A stretch of 40,447 nucleotides of DNA, taken from positions 1 through 40,447 of the forward strand of contig CAZFLD010000034.1 in NCBI GenBank assembly GCA_964519835.1. Direction: 5' to 3'. This document shows positions 7,630-15,053 of this stretch, piece after piece; the first letter of the stretch is position 1, and every line of letters starts with the position of its first letter. A model generated the notes under the pieces. The model was not told where the DNA came from. It ran no database searches and saw only the letters and a program-made list of their open reading frames with translations. This DNA comes from CAZFLD01 sp964519835. GTDB lineage: Bacteria > Spirochaetota > Spirochaetia > DSM-27196 > CAZFLD01. The position numbers and the translations under genes were made by a program.

Positions 7630-8382
7630 ATGAGCGATACAACAACATTATCCGGTGGCCTTAGTGCCGCACCGACGGCGGGCGTGCCGGTCTTGAACCC
7701 AGATCCCCGCACCTGCCCCGGCACGGGTGACGAGTACGCCGCCGGTGGATCGTACGTGAAGATTCTCGGTGAGGACGGGCGTCTTTTGAACCTCGACCTA
7801 ACCGACGAGGACCGTGCGCACTTCAGCGATGTAAAGCCCGATGTGGAAAAGCCCTTTCGTGGGGCCTGGGAAAACTTTCTCAACTGGGCGCGGTCGCAGA
7901 GTATCTGGATCCTCGGCTTTGGTACCGGCTGTGGCGCGATCGAGCTCAGGCCCCTTATGACCTCGCGCTTTGATATGTATCGCTACGGCGTTCAGCCACG
8001 ACCCACTCCGCGGCAGTCGGGACTTTTTGTCATCGGCGGCTATGCCAGTGTAAAAACCATGAAACGTATTGTTCGGAGTTACGAACAGATGCAGGGACCA
8101 AAGTTTGTGATGGGCCTCGGGAGTTGCACGATAAACGGCGGCATGTACTGGGATAGTTACAACACCGTAAATCGGCTGGACCACTACATCCCGGTGGACG
8201 TCTACATCACCGGCTGTATGCCGCGGCCCGAGAGCTTGCTTGCGGGCATCAACTACTTGAAGTCACGGATCCGCGAGGGCAAGGCGAACGGCGCGAACAT
8301 CTATGCCGAGCACTTCCAATGGTACAAGGCAAACCAAAAACGGATTATCAAAGACTGGAACATGCCGGATTACAACTGGTAG
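7630..8382 (+). CDS. NuoB/MbhJ-like [4Fe-4S] small subunit
   Basis: This 250-residue protein is homologous to NuoB and the hydrogenase small subunits, which hold the terminal (N2-type) iron-sulfur cluster. Residues 95-200 align well with NuoB: GTGCGAIEL (Cys101), then SRFDMYRYGVQPRPTPRQS, GLGSC (Cys166) and TGCMPRPESLL (Cys196). The spacings of 65 and 30 residues are right. However, the tandem CC of NuoB reads C-G here, and there is no Cys three residues upstream as in group 4 hydrogenases, so only three ligands are obvious. An N-terminal extension of about 85 residues contains one more Cys. ATG 7630 follows GGAGAGGGC. Confidence 0.88.
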   Translation: MSDTTTLSGGLSAAPTAGVPVLNPDPRTCPGTGDEYAAGGSYVKILGEDGRLLNLDLTDEDRAHFSDVKPDVEKPFRGAWENFLNWARSQSIWILGFGTGCGAIELRPLMTSRFDMYRYGVQPRPTPRQSGLFVIGGYASVKTMKRIVRSYEQMQGPKFVMGLGSCTINGGMYWDSYNTVNRLDHYIPVDVYITGCMPRPESLLAGINYLKSRIREGKANGANIYAEHFQWYKANQKRIIKDWNMPDYNW

Positions 8383-8391
8383 GAGCACCCC

Positions 8392-8970
8392 ATGGCAAAC
8401 GCACTCTCCGGCCCGGCAGCGGCCGAAAAGCATAGAGATCTTATTGACGGCATCGCGCTTCGCTTTGGTGTGGCGCCCGTCAAGCAGGTTCGCCCCGACC
8501 TTCTCTTTGTCGGCGTCGATAGAGCGGATGCCCCGGCCCTCATCACGCACCTCAAAGAGATGCAGGACTTTACCCACCTCGCGTTTTTCACCGCGGTGGA
8601 CCGCATCGAAGAGGGCAAGTTTGAGTTGAAGTATATGCTTCACAACTACAAGCGCAACCTCGACCTCTGTGTGTCGGTTTTTATCGCTCGCGACTCCGCC
8701 TCGATGGATACCATTTCCCACCTCTGGCCGGCGGCGATTACCTACGAGCAGGAGCTTGCCGAGATGTTCGGAATCGATTTTCCCCGGAGCCCCCGCGTAG
8801 GGCAGAGCTTTATCCTGGAGAGCTGGGAGGGTATGCCTCCGATGCGGCGCGACTTCGACACCCGCAAGTACTCCGAAGAGACGTTTTATGCTCGCCCCGG
8901 TCGTGCCACCAACGACACACGCGACCACATGCAAAACGAGCTCTATCCCAGCGAGGCCGAACGATGGTAA
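8392..8970 (+). CDS. NuoC/MbhK-like 30-kDa subunit
   Basis: This 192-residue soluble protein belongs to the complex I 30-kDa (NuoC) family, a structural partner of the NuoD-like subunit. The conserved region is YEQELAEMFGIDFP, followed by ESWEGMPPMRRDFDTRKY, equivalent to the NuoC signature ExExxDxxGIxFxxHPxL...PLRKDF. The start ATG 8392 has GGAG at 8383-8386. The gene overlaps the NuoD-like gene by 7 nt. It shows nothing abnormal apart from a short acidic C-terminal tail. Confidence 0.87.
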   Translation: MANALSGPAAAEKHRDLIDGIALRFGVAPVKQVRPDLLFVGVDRADAPALITHLKEMQDFTHLAFFTAVDRIEEGKFELKYMLHNYKRNLDLCVSVFIARDSASMDTISHLWPAAITYEQELAEMFGIDFPRSPRVGQSFILESWEGMPPMRRDFDTRKYSEETFYARPGRATNDTRDHMQNELYPSEAERW

Positions 8971-10157
8971 CAAACGCCGCGCACATCAATAACAATCCCA
9001 AAATGCCTGCCCTTGCCGACGGCCGACCGGTCTACGACCTCGAAAGCGGCAAGTACCTAAAGCTTTGGCAAGGGCCACAACACCCGGGCATTACCGGGAA
9101 CATGAGCCTCGAGCTCGTGATCTGTGGAGACGAGATTGTGGAGTGCACGACCCACGTCGGCTATCTACATCGCGGCTTTGAGAAGCTTATGGAGCGCCGG
9201 AAGTTTATCCAGTGTTTTCCAATCGTCTGCCGTATCTGCGTCCCCGAGCCGGATTTCAACGAGTATCTCTTTGCCGCCGTTACCGAGGACCTCGCGGATG
9301 TGCAGATTCCGGAACGGGCGGCATGGATTCGTACTCTAAACCTCGAGATGGCGCGCCTTACGAGTTACCTAATGTGGCTCGGCGGCCAGGCCGGCGCCTT
9401 TGGGATGGGCACCATAGGGCAATGGACCGTCACAATGCGGGACTATATGCTCGATCGGTTCGAGGAGCTCTCGGGCGGTCGTATCTATCACATGTACATC
9501 ATCCCCGGCGGCGTGCGTGCCGATTTGCCGGAGGGGTGGTCAGCGCGACTCTTCGAAACGCTCGACACCGTAGAGGCCACGCTCAACGATGTGCGGCTTG
9601 CCCTTATGAGCAACGCCGTGTTCAAGAAGCGGGCGAAAGGACTTGGGGTGATAGAGCCTGAAATGGTGGACCGGTACGGCGTTACCGGGCCCAACGCTCG
9701 CGCCTCGGGTTTGGCGCGGGACCTACGCAAGGACAGCCCCTACCTGGTCTACGATCAGCTCGATTTTTCGGTCATCACCGAGACCGACGGTGATGCCTAT
9801 GCCCGTGCACGCGTTAGGCTTCGCGAGATGTACCAGAGCATCGATCTCCAGCGGCAGATGGTGCGTCGCTTGGACGCCGACCGGGCCGGAACGCCGTTTC
9901 ACACACAACTGCCCAACGTGCTCCACTGGAGGATTCCGCCCGGCGAGACCTACAGGAAGGCCGAGTGCACCCGTGGTGAGTACGGCTTCTACCTCAATGC
10001 CGACGGCACCGACAAACCTCGGCGGATCTACGTGCGCGGCCCAAGCTACACCCATGCAGTGGCCCTGATGGAACGCCTCGCCATAGGCTGCAACATCGCC
10101 GACACGGCGGGGCTTATGGTCTCGCTACACACCTATCCGCCGGAGGTAGAACGATGA
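8964..10157 (+). CDS. NuoD/MbxL-like large subunit without [NiFe] site
   Basis: This 397-residue protein belongs to the NuoD/[NiFe]-hydrogenase large subunit family. Recognisable blocks are GPQHPG, HVGYLHRGFEKLMERR, the substitution of the hydrogenase L1 motif by VCRICVPEPDFNE (Cys89, Cys92), IPERA, and near the C-terminus RGPSYTHAVALME. At the position of the C-terminal hydrogenase motif DPCxxCxxR the sequence is HTYPPEVER, with no cysteine. The protein therefore cannot bind [NiFe] in the usual way, and no maturation protease or Hyp genes are nearby. This resembles the MbxL-type subunit. The real reaction is unknown. It overlaps neighbouring genes at both ends. Confidence 0.88.
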   Translation: MVTNAAHINNNPKMPALADGRPVYDLESGKYLKLWQGPQHPGITGNMSLELVICGDEIVECTTHVGYLHRGFEKLMERRKFIQCFPIVCRICVPEPDFNEYLFAAVTEDLADVQIPERAAWIRTLNLEMARLTSYLMWLGGQAGAFGMGTIGQWTVTMRDYMLDRFEELSGGRIYHMYIIPGGVRADLPEGWSARLFETLDTVEATLNDVRLALMSNAVFKKRAKGLGVIEPEMVDRYGVTGPNARASGLARDLRKDSPYLVYDQLDFSVITETDGDAYARARVRLREMYQSIDLQRQMVRRLDADRAGTPFHTQLPNVLHWRIPPGETYRKAECTRGEYGFYLNADGTDKPRRIYVRGPSYTHAVALMERLAIGCNIADTAGLMVSLHTYPPEVER

Positions 10158-11938
10158 GCCTCAAGGACTTGGTTGCCCCCTTTTCCGTGTGGAAAAGGAC
10201 GCTGGCAAAACCGTACACAAACAAAAAGCCTCTCGAGACCCGCCCCGGTGCGGAGCGCTACCGGGGCTTTCACCAAAACGACATCGACCGCTGTATCGGT
10301 TGCGGCACCTGCGAGACCATCTGTCAGAATGAAGCCATCGACCTGGTACCCGTGAACAAGGCCCGCCACGGCGACTCGGGTCTCAGACCTCAGATCGATT
10401 ACGGACGCTGCTGCTGGTGCGCGCTCTGCGTAGACATCTGCCCCACCGGCAGTCTGGGCATGAGTAACGAGTACCAGTGGGTGGGTTCCGATCCGGAGGT
10501 CTTCCGTTTTACCCCGGGGCACGACGACAAGCCCTGGAACGGCAACCGAGCCGGTTATTCGCGCGCAGCCGGCTACGAGCTCCTCGAAGCGGACCGTGTT
10601 CCCATGCCCATGCTCTCTTTCAAGGAGAGCCAAACGAGCTTTGTGGAGATGGTCCAGGGCTATAGCGCCGAGCAGGCAAAGGCCGAGGCCGACCGATGTG
10701 TTGCCTGCGGCATCTGTATCGCCACGTGCCCGGCCCACATGGACGTTCCCGCCTACATCGAGGCGATTCGAAACGAGGATCTTGGTGCCGGCCTGCGCGT
10801 TGTGTACGACGCCAATCCGCTGCCGGCAAGTTGCGGCCGGGTTTGCTCACACGCCTGCGAGGCGGTATGTGCCATGAAGCACAAGGGCGAGGCCATAAGC
10901 ATTCGTTGGCTCAAGCGTTACATCGTGGATCAAATCTACTCCGGCGACTACGAGGGCGTGTTGCAGCATGCCGAGGCGGAGAACGGCCGACGTATTGCGG
11001 TTATTGGGAGCGGGCCCGGCGGCCTTGCAGCCGCTTACTACCTACGACTCATCGGCTACGGTGTCACGGTCTTTGATGCCAACGAGAAGGCCGGCGGCAT
11101 GTTGCGCTACGGTATCCCCGAGTATCGTCTGCCCTACGAGCAGGTGGACAAGGACGTCGACTACATTCGCCGGCTGGGGGTTGAGATCCGTCAGGATCTT
11201 CGAATCGGTATCGATATTCCCTTTTCTGAAATCTATAGAGACTTTGATGCGGTGTTTTTTTCGACGGGCTTGAGCAATCCGTACGCCCTCGATATATCGG
11301 GCGAGGATCTACCCGGCGTGATCCCGGGACTAAAGCTCTTAGACGATGTGACCAAGGGCACCAAGCCCGACATCGGCAACTCAGTCGTGGTCATAGGCGG
11401 CGGGAACGTTGCCATGGATGCCGCTCGTACCAGCCGCCGTTACGGCGCCGAGGTTACGATCCTGTACCGTCGGCGGGAAGAGGATATGCCGGCGGACGAG
11501 GAAGAGGTTCACGAGAGCCGCGGTGAGGGCATCGGCATCACCACACAGGCCATCCCCCTCCGCCTGGAGAAAGGCGAGAGTACGCGTCTTGTTCTCTACT
11601 GGGGCAAGGCGGAAATGATCCCGGATGAGCAGGGTGGGCGCCCACGGCCGCGCCTGATCGAGGGTAGCGAGGAACGTATCGAGTGTGATACCGTCGTTCC
11701 CGCAATCGGTCAGGATGCAGATTACACCTTCTTGCCCGAAGACATTGTGTCCGGACTACGCTTTTCACGCGGCATGGTTGAGGTCAACGAGTTTAGACAG
11801 ACCGGCGACCCGCGGATCTTTGCCGGCGGCGACATAACAAACCGCCGCCGCGATGCCATCAGCGCCATTGCCAACGGACACTCCGCCGCAAAAGGCATAG
11901 ACATCTACCTCCGGAACTTTGCTCGAGGAGAATCCTGA
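10154..11938 (+). CDS. NuoI-type ferredoxin fused to GltD/NfnB-like flavoprotein
   Basis: This 594-residue protein combines two redox modules. Residues 45-100 carry two [4Fe-4S] motifs (C47xxC50xxC53xxxC57 and C86xxC89xxC92xxxC96P), as in NuoI/MbhN. From residue 182 it is a glutamate-synthase-beta-type oxidoreductase: C182VACGICIATC, C227GRVCxxxCxxxC239 for clusters, the FAD site GSGPGG (285-290), the NAD(P) site GGGNVA (415-420) with YRRREEDMP, and the C-terminal FAD-binding AGGD. It replaces the stand-alone NuoI of other complexes and could feed electrons between NAD(P)H and the NuoB cluster. ATG 10154 overlaps the previous gene by 4 nt; its stop shares a base with the next start (TGATG). 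Confidence 0.9.
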   Translation: MSLKDLVAPFSVWKRTLAKPYTNKKPLETRPGAERYRGFHQNDIDRCIGCGTCETICQNEAIDLVPVNKARHGDSGLRPQIDYGRCCWCALCVDICPTGSLGMSNEYQWVGSDPEVFRFTPGHDDKPWNGNRAGYSRAAGYELLEADRVPMPMLSFKESQTSFVEMVQGYSAEQAKAEADRCVACGICIATCPAHMDVPAYIEAIRNEDLGAGLRVVYDANPLPASCGRVCSHACEAVCAMKHKGEAISIRWLKRYIVDQIYSGDYEGVLQHAEAENGRRIAVIGSGPGGLAAAYYLRLIGYGVTVFDANEKAGGMLRYGIPEYRLPYEQVDKDVDYIRRLGVEIRQDLRIGIDIPFSEIYRDFDAVFFSTGLSNPYALDISGEDLPGVIPGLKLLDDVTKGTKPDIGNSVVVIGGGNVAMDAARTSRRYGAEVTILYRRREEDMPADEEEVHESRGEGIGITTQAIPLRLEKGESTRLVLYWGKAEMIPDEQGGRPRPRLIEGSEERIECDTVVPAIGQDADYTFLPEDIVSGLRFSRGMVEVNEFRQTGDPRIFAGGDITNRRRDAISAIANGHSAAKGIDIYLRNFARGES

Positions 11939-12843
11939 TGCACAAAATCGTCGCCAAAAAACGGCTGTCAACCGACGTCTACAAGATGGTCTTTACGGCC
12001 GAGGTAATCGCCGAAGCCAGGAAGGCCGGGCAGTTCTTGATCCTGCAGCTCGACTCGAACTTCGGCGAACGCATACCACTTACCATTGCAGACGCCGATG
12101 AGAAAGCCGGCACCATTACCATCATCTTCCAGGCCGTCGGCAAGACAACGATGAACCTCGCTGCCAAGGAGCCCGGAGATACCATCCAGAATGTCCTTGG
12201 GCCCCTCGGTCGGCCTACGCACATTGCCAATGTCGGCACAGTTGTTTGTGTAGGCGGCGGAATTGGAGTGGCTCCTATGCATCCCATCGTCCAGGCTTAC
12301 AAGGCCGCGGGCAACAGGGTGGTGACGATTATGGGCGCCCGAAGTCACGAGCTTTTAATACTCGAAGATGAGATGAAGGCATTGAGTGACGAGTTGATCA
12401 TCTGCACCGACGACGGAAGCTACGGCCGGAAGGCCCTTGTAACCGAACCGTTAAAAGAGCTCTGTGATGCGGGCGTTCCAAACGAAGTTGTCGGCATAGG
12501 CCCACCGATTATGATGAAGTTTGTGGCCGAAACCACACGTCCCTACGGCATTCATACCGTGGTGAGTCTCAACACCATTATGGTCGACGGTACCGGCATG
12601 TGCGGCGGCTGTCGGGTAAGTGTCGGCGGCGAGACCAAGTTTGTGTGTGTCGACGGGCCGGAGTTCGACGGACATCTTGTTGACTTCGACAACATGATGC
12701 TGCGCCTGAAAGCGTACAAACAGCAGGAGCGGACCGCCGCGGAGAACTGCCGCGCTACAAAAGCGGCGCCGAGCACGGGTGCGGGAGCGGGAACCGCGGC
12801 CCAAAAAGAGGCCCAAAAAGCCAAAAAGCCAACAGAAGGATAG
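11938..12843 (+). CDS. nfnA: NfnA/SudB-like FAD and [2Fe-2S] subunit
   Basis: This 301-residue ferredoxin-NADP reductase-like protein matches the small subunit of NADH-dependent ferredoxin:NADP oxidoreductase (NfnA) and sulfide dehydrogenase SudB. It has a flavin-binding segment ERIPLTIAD, a nucleotide-binding GGGIG (106-110), and the [2Fe-2S] block MVDGTGMCGGCRVSVGG with Asp217, Cys222, Cys225 and Cys237. From memory, Nfn uses an Asp plus three Cys at this cluster. A low-complexity Lys/Ala tail of about 35 residues follows the domain. It lies between the two NfnB-like genes, so which of them it pairs with is open; the gene immediately downstream is the more likely partner. Confidence 0.88.
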   Translation: MHKIVAKKRLSTDVYKMVFTAEVIAEARKAGQFLILQLDSNFGERIPLTIADADEKAGTITIIFQAVGKTTMNLAAKEPGDTIQNVLGPLGRPTHIANVGTVVCVGGGIGVAPMHPIVQAYKAAGNRVVTIMGARSHELLILEDEMKALSDELIICTDDGSYGRKALVTEPLKELCDAGVPNEVVGIGPPIMMKFVAETTRPYGIHTVVSLNTIMVDGTGMCGGCRVSVGGETKFVCVDGPEFDGHLVDFDNMMLRLKAYKQQERTAAENCRATKAAPSTGAGAGTAAQKEAQKAKKPTEG

Positions 12844-12846
12844 ACA

Positions 12847-14355
12847 GTGGAGTACAAGACAAGGAAACAACTCGATGCCGAGGCGGAGACCGTTTGGCAG
12901 GAGTACGGACTGCGAGGCGGTGAGACGCCGCTAAAGCCAAAAGAGCGGCTTGCCATTCCTCAGCAGGACATGCCCGCGCAAGACCCAAACGAGCGGAAGA
13001 GCAATCAACAGGAAGTTGCTACCGGGTACACCGAGGCACAGGTCCTTGTGGAGAGCTTGCGCTGCCTGCAATGCAAAAACGCGCCCTGTATCGAGGGCTG
13101 TCCTGTTCGTATCGACATTCCGCGCTTTGTTAAACATGCCGTGGAGGGCGACTACCAGGCGTCGGTCGACGTTATCAAGGAAAGCAGTCTGTTGCCCGCG
13201 ATCTGTGGACGCGTGTGCCCACAAGAGGTGCAGTGCATGGAGAAGTGCACCGTAGGCCGGAGTCTGAAGGACACCATGAAGTCCGTAGCCATCGGTCGTA
13301 TCGAGCGCTATGTCTCCGACTGGGAGCGCGACCATGGCCACATCAGCGTACCAAAGGTCGCGCCGGACACAGGTTTTCGAGTGGCGATTGTCGGTAGCGG
13401 ACCGGCAGGCCTTACCGCCGCCGCCGACCTACGGAAAGCCGGCCATCATGTCGAGATATTCGAGGCCTTTCACAAGCCGGGCGGGGTCATGATCTACGGC
13501 ATTCCGGAGTTTCGCCTCCCCAAGGCGATTGTCGAGCGGGAGATTGCTACGCTCGAAGCGATGGGAGTTGAGTTTTATGTCAATTTCCTTATCGGCCGGA
13601 CCAGAACAATTGAGGACCTTATAGAAAAGGACAAATTCGACGCGATATTTATCGGAAGCGGCGCGGGACTACCTCGATTTATGAATATCGAAGGCGAGAA
13701 CCTGGTTGGTGTGTTCTCCGCCAATGAGTATCTGACTCGATCCAACCTGATGAAGGCCTACGACAAGGACCACGTTGACACGCCGATCTACCCGTCTAAA
13801 AAGGTCGCCGTCTTGGGTGGCGGCAACGTCGCGATGGACGCCGCCCGAATGGCGCTCCGCCTCGGCGCGAACGAGGTCAACGTCATCTACCGGCGCACAC
13901 AAAAAGAGATGCCGGCCCGCGCCGAGGAAGTAGAGCATGCCATCGAAGAGGGAATTATCTTTCACTTTTTGTCGAACCCCACTCGAATTCTCGGAGACGA
14001 CGAGGGCAAGGTTCGCGCTATCGAGTGTCAACGCTACGAGCTCGGCGAACCGGATGATTCCGGCCGTCGGAGGCCCGTGCCCATCGAGGGGAGCGAGTTC
14101 GAGTTGGAGATGGACACCGTGATACCCGCCCTCGGCAACGTCTCCAATCCGCTGATTAGGCAAACCACTGAAGATCTGAGTACCAACAAGTGGGGAAACA
14201 TCACGGTGGATGAGAACAATCGGACGAGTATCCCGCGCGTTTACGCCGGCGGGGACATTGTTCTTGGCGCTGCAACCGTAATCCTGGCGATGGGTGAGGG
14301 CAGAAAGGCCGCTGCGACCATCACGGAGGATCTTTTGGAGGGCCGATGGGCTTAG
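12847..14355 (+). CDS. nfnB: NfnB/SudA-like large flavoprotein subunit
   Basis: This 502-residue protein matches the large subunit of Nfn and SudA and the beta subunit of glutamate synthase. The N-terminal [4Fe-4S] ligands are C73LQCKNAPC81xxxC85P and C120GRVCPxxxxC130xxxC134. An FAD site GSGPAG (183-188), an NADPH site GGGNVA (324-329) with YRRTQKEMPA, and a final AGGD block follow. The start is GTG 12847 with AGAAGGA upstream at 6-nt spacing. With nfnA it could form an electron-bifurcating enzyme linking NADH, NADPH and ferredoxin. No glutamate synthase alpha subunit is nearby, so a GltD role is unlikely. Its end overlaps the ArsR gene by 10 nt. Confidence 0.9.
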   Translation: MEYKTRKQLDAEAETVWQEYGLRGGETPLKPKERLAIPQQDMPAQDPNERKSNQQEVATGYTEAQVLVESLRCLQCKNAPCIEGCPVRIDIPRFVKHAVEGDYQASVDVIKESSLLPAICGRVCPQEVQCMEKCTVGRSLKDTMKSVAIGRIERYVSDWERDHGHISVPKVAPDTGFRVAIVGSGPAGLTAAADLRKAGHHVEIFEAFHKPGGVMIYGIPEFRLPKAIVEREIATLEAMGVEFYVNFLIGRTRTIEDLIEKDKFDAIFIGSGAGLPRFMNIEGENLVGVFSANEYLTRSNLMKAYDKDHVDTPIYPSKKVAVLGGGNVAMDAARMALRLGANEVNVIYRRTQKEMPARAEEVEHAIEEGIIFHFLSNPTRILGDDEGKVRAIECQRYELGEPDDSGRRRPVPIEGSEFELEMDTVIPALGNVSNPLIRQTTEDLSTNKWGNITVDENNRTSIPRVYAGGDIVLGAATVILAMGEGRKAAATITEDLLEGRWA

Positions 14356-14714
14356 CAGGGGCCGATTCTCGGCCCCAGGTCATCGACAAGATCAAAGAGC
14401 GCTTCACCGATATCCGCTGTTCCCGCGTTATGCAACTGATCAACGTGATGGCTAATCCCGTGCGCACCCACATCCTCTGCGCGCTTACCATGCAGCCGTT
14501 TACCGTTACCGAGCTTGTAGAGATTTCCGATTCCACCGTCTCCAACGTCAGCCAGCAGTTAAAGATGATGTGGATGGCCGGCTACGTGGATAAAGAACGT
14601 CACGGCAAGAAAATCGTCTATCGGCTCAAGGATGAGAGAATCTCGTCGCTTATCGGTTACCTCGAGGGGCTGTATCCCCCGGAGATCGACGGCTGCGATG
14701 ACCCGGAACCCTGA
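14346..14714 (+). CDS. ArsR-family transcriptional regulator
   Basis: This 122-residue winged-helix protein fits the ArsR family: residues 30-110 contain VMANPVRTHILCAL, then TVTELVEISDSTVSNVSQQL (recognition helix) and a wing with KERHGKKIVYRL. There is no classic metal-binding CVC motif in helix 3. Cysteines lie at DIRC (about residue 24), in the helix ILCAL (about 44) and near the C-terminus, so a redox or metal sensor is possible but unproven. The start overlaps nfnB by 10 nt and has GGAGG just upstream. Placement as the last gene of the operon suggests it controls the operon, perhaps at the promoter at 627-655. Confidence 0.82.
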   Translation: MGLAGADSRPQVIDKIKERFTDIRCSRVMQLINVMANPVRTHILCALTMQPFTVTELVEISDSTVSNVSQQLKMMWMAGYVDKERHGKKIVYRLKDERISSLIGYLEGLYPPEIDGCDDPEP

Positions 14715-14743
14715 CGGCGCCCGGCGAGATTCCCTTGATGCGC

Positions 14744-15053
14744 AGGCCGCCGAGCCCTTGTTGTGGACAACAAGCTCGCCCACGAGCATCATGCCGGTGG
14801 GCAGGGTTCCGTTTGGAAGCTCAAAGTCCGTAACTGCCTCGGCCTGCGCCTCGGACAGCTCATTAGGGATTGTTATCCAAGGGCGGAACTCTGCCACGAA
14901 CGCTTCCATCGTGATCTCGAACTCGACATTCTGTGGCGCCGGTTCAGTTCCTGTACTATCGATGTCGGGTGAGTGTATCTGAAAGACAAAAGGTGAAGCA
15001 CCGATGCGCTGGCCGGGAACGGCGGACAGCAGACAAAAAACGGTGCGCGTATG
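14744..15053 (-). pseudogene. Unrecognised protein fragment after the HD-GYP gene
   Basis: Directly behind the stop codon of the HD-GYP gene the same minus-strand frame stays open and reads like genuine protein: IHSPDI, then VEFEITMEAFVAEFRPWI, then FELPNGTLPTGMMLVGELVV (about 14765-14985). No family is recognised; the alternating hydrophobic pattern suggests beta strands. There is no start codon with a ribosome binding site before the ATG at 14909, and the frame runs into the arsR gene. It could be a gene remnant or a small gene starting at 14909. Nothing else fills the 339 nt between arsR and the HD-GYP gene. Confidence 0.3.
14757..14774. repeat. Perfect 7-bp hairpin after the redox operon
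   Basis: CTTGTTG (14757-14763) and CAACAAG (14768-14774) form a perfect stem with loop TGGA, 43 nt after the arsR stop and between converging transcription units. No T tract follows on either strand, so it is at best a weak or factor-dependent terminator. It also falls inside the minus-strand fragment described at 14744-15053, so it may be chance. Confidence 0.25.

Noticed and set aside
8964..10157. Calling the large subunit a [NiFe] hydrogenase
   Set aside because: The C-terminal cysteine pair is absent and no maturation genes are present.
14559..14743. Extension of the minus-strand fragment through arsR
   Set aside because: This part is antisense to the conserved ArsR domain and loses the protein-like pattern.
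14757..14774. A standard rho-independent terminator after the redox operon
   Set aside because: The stem is only 7 bp and no T tract follows on either strand.
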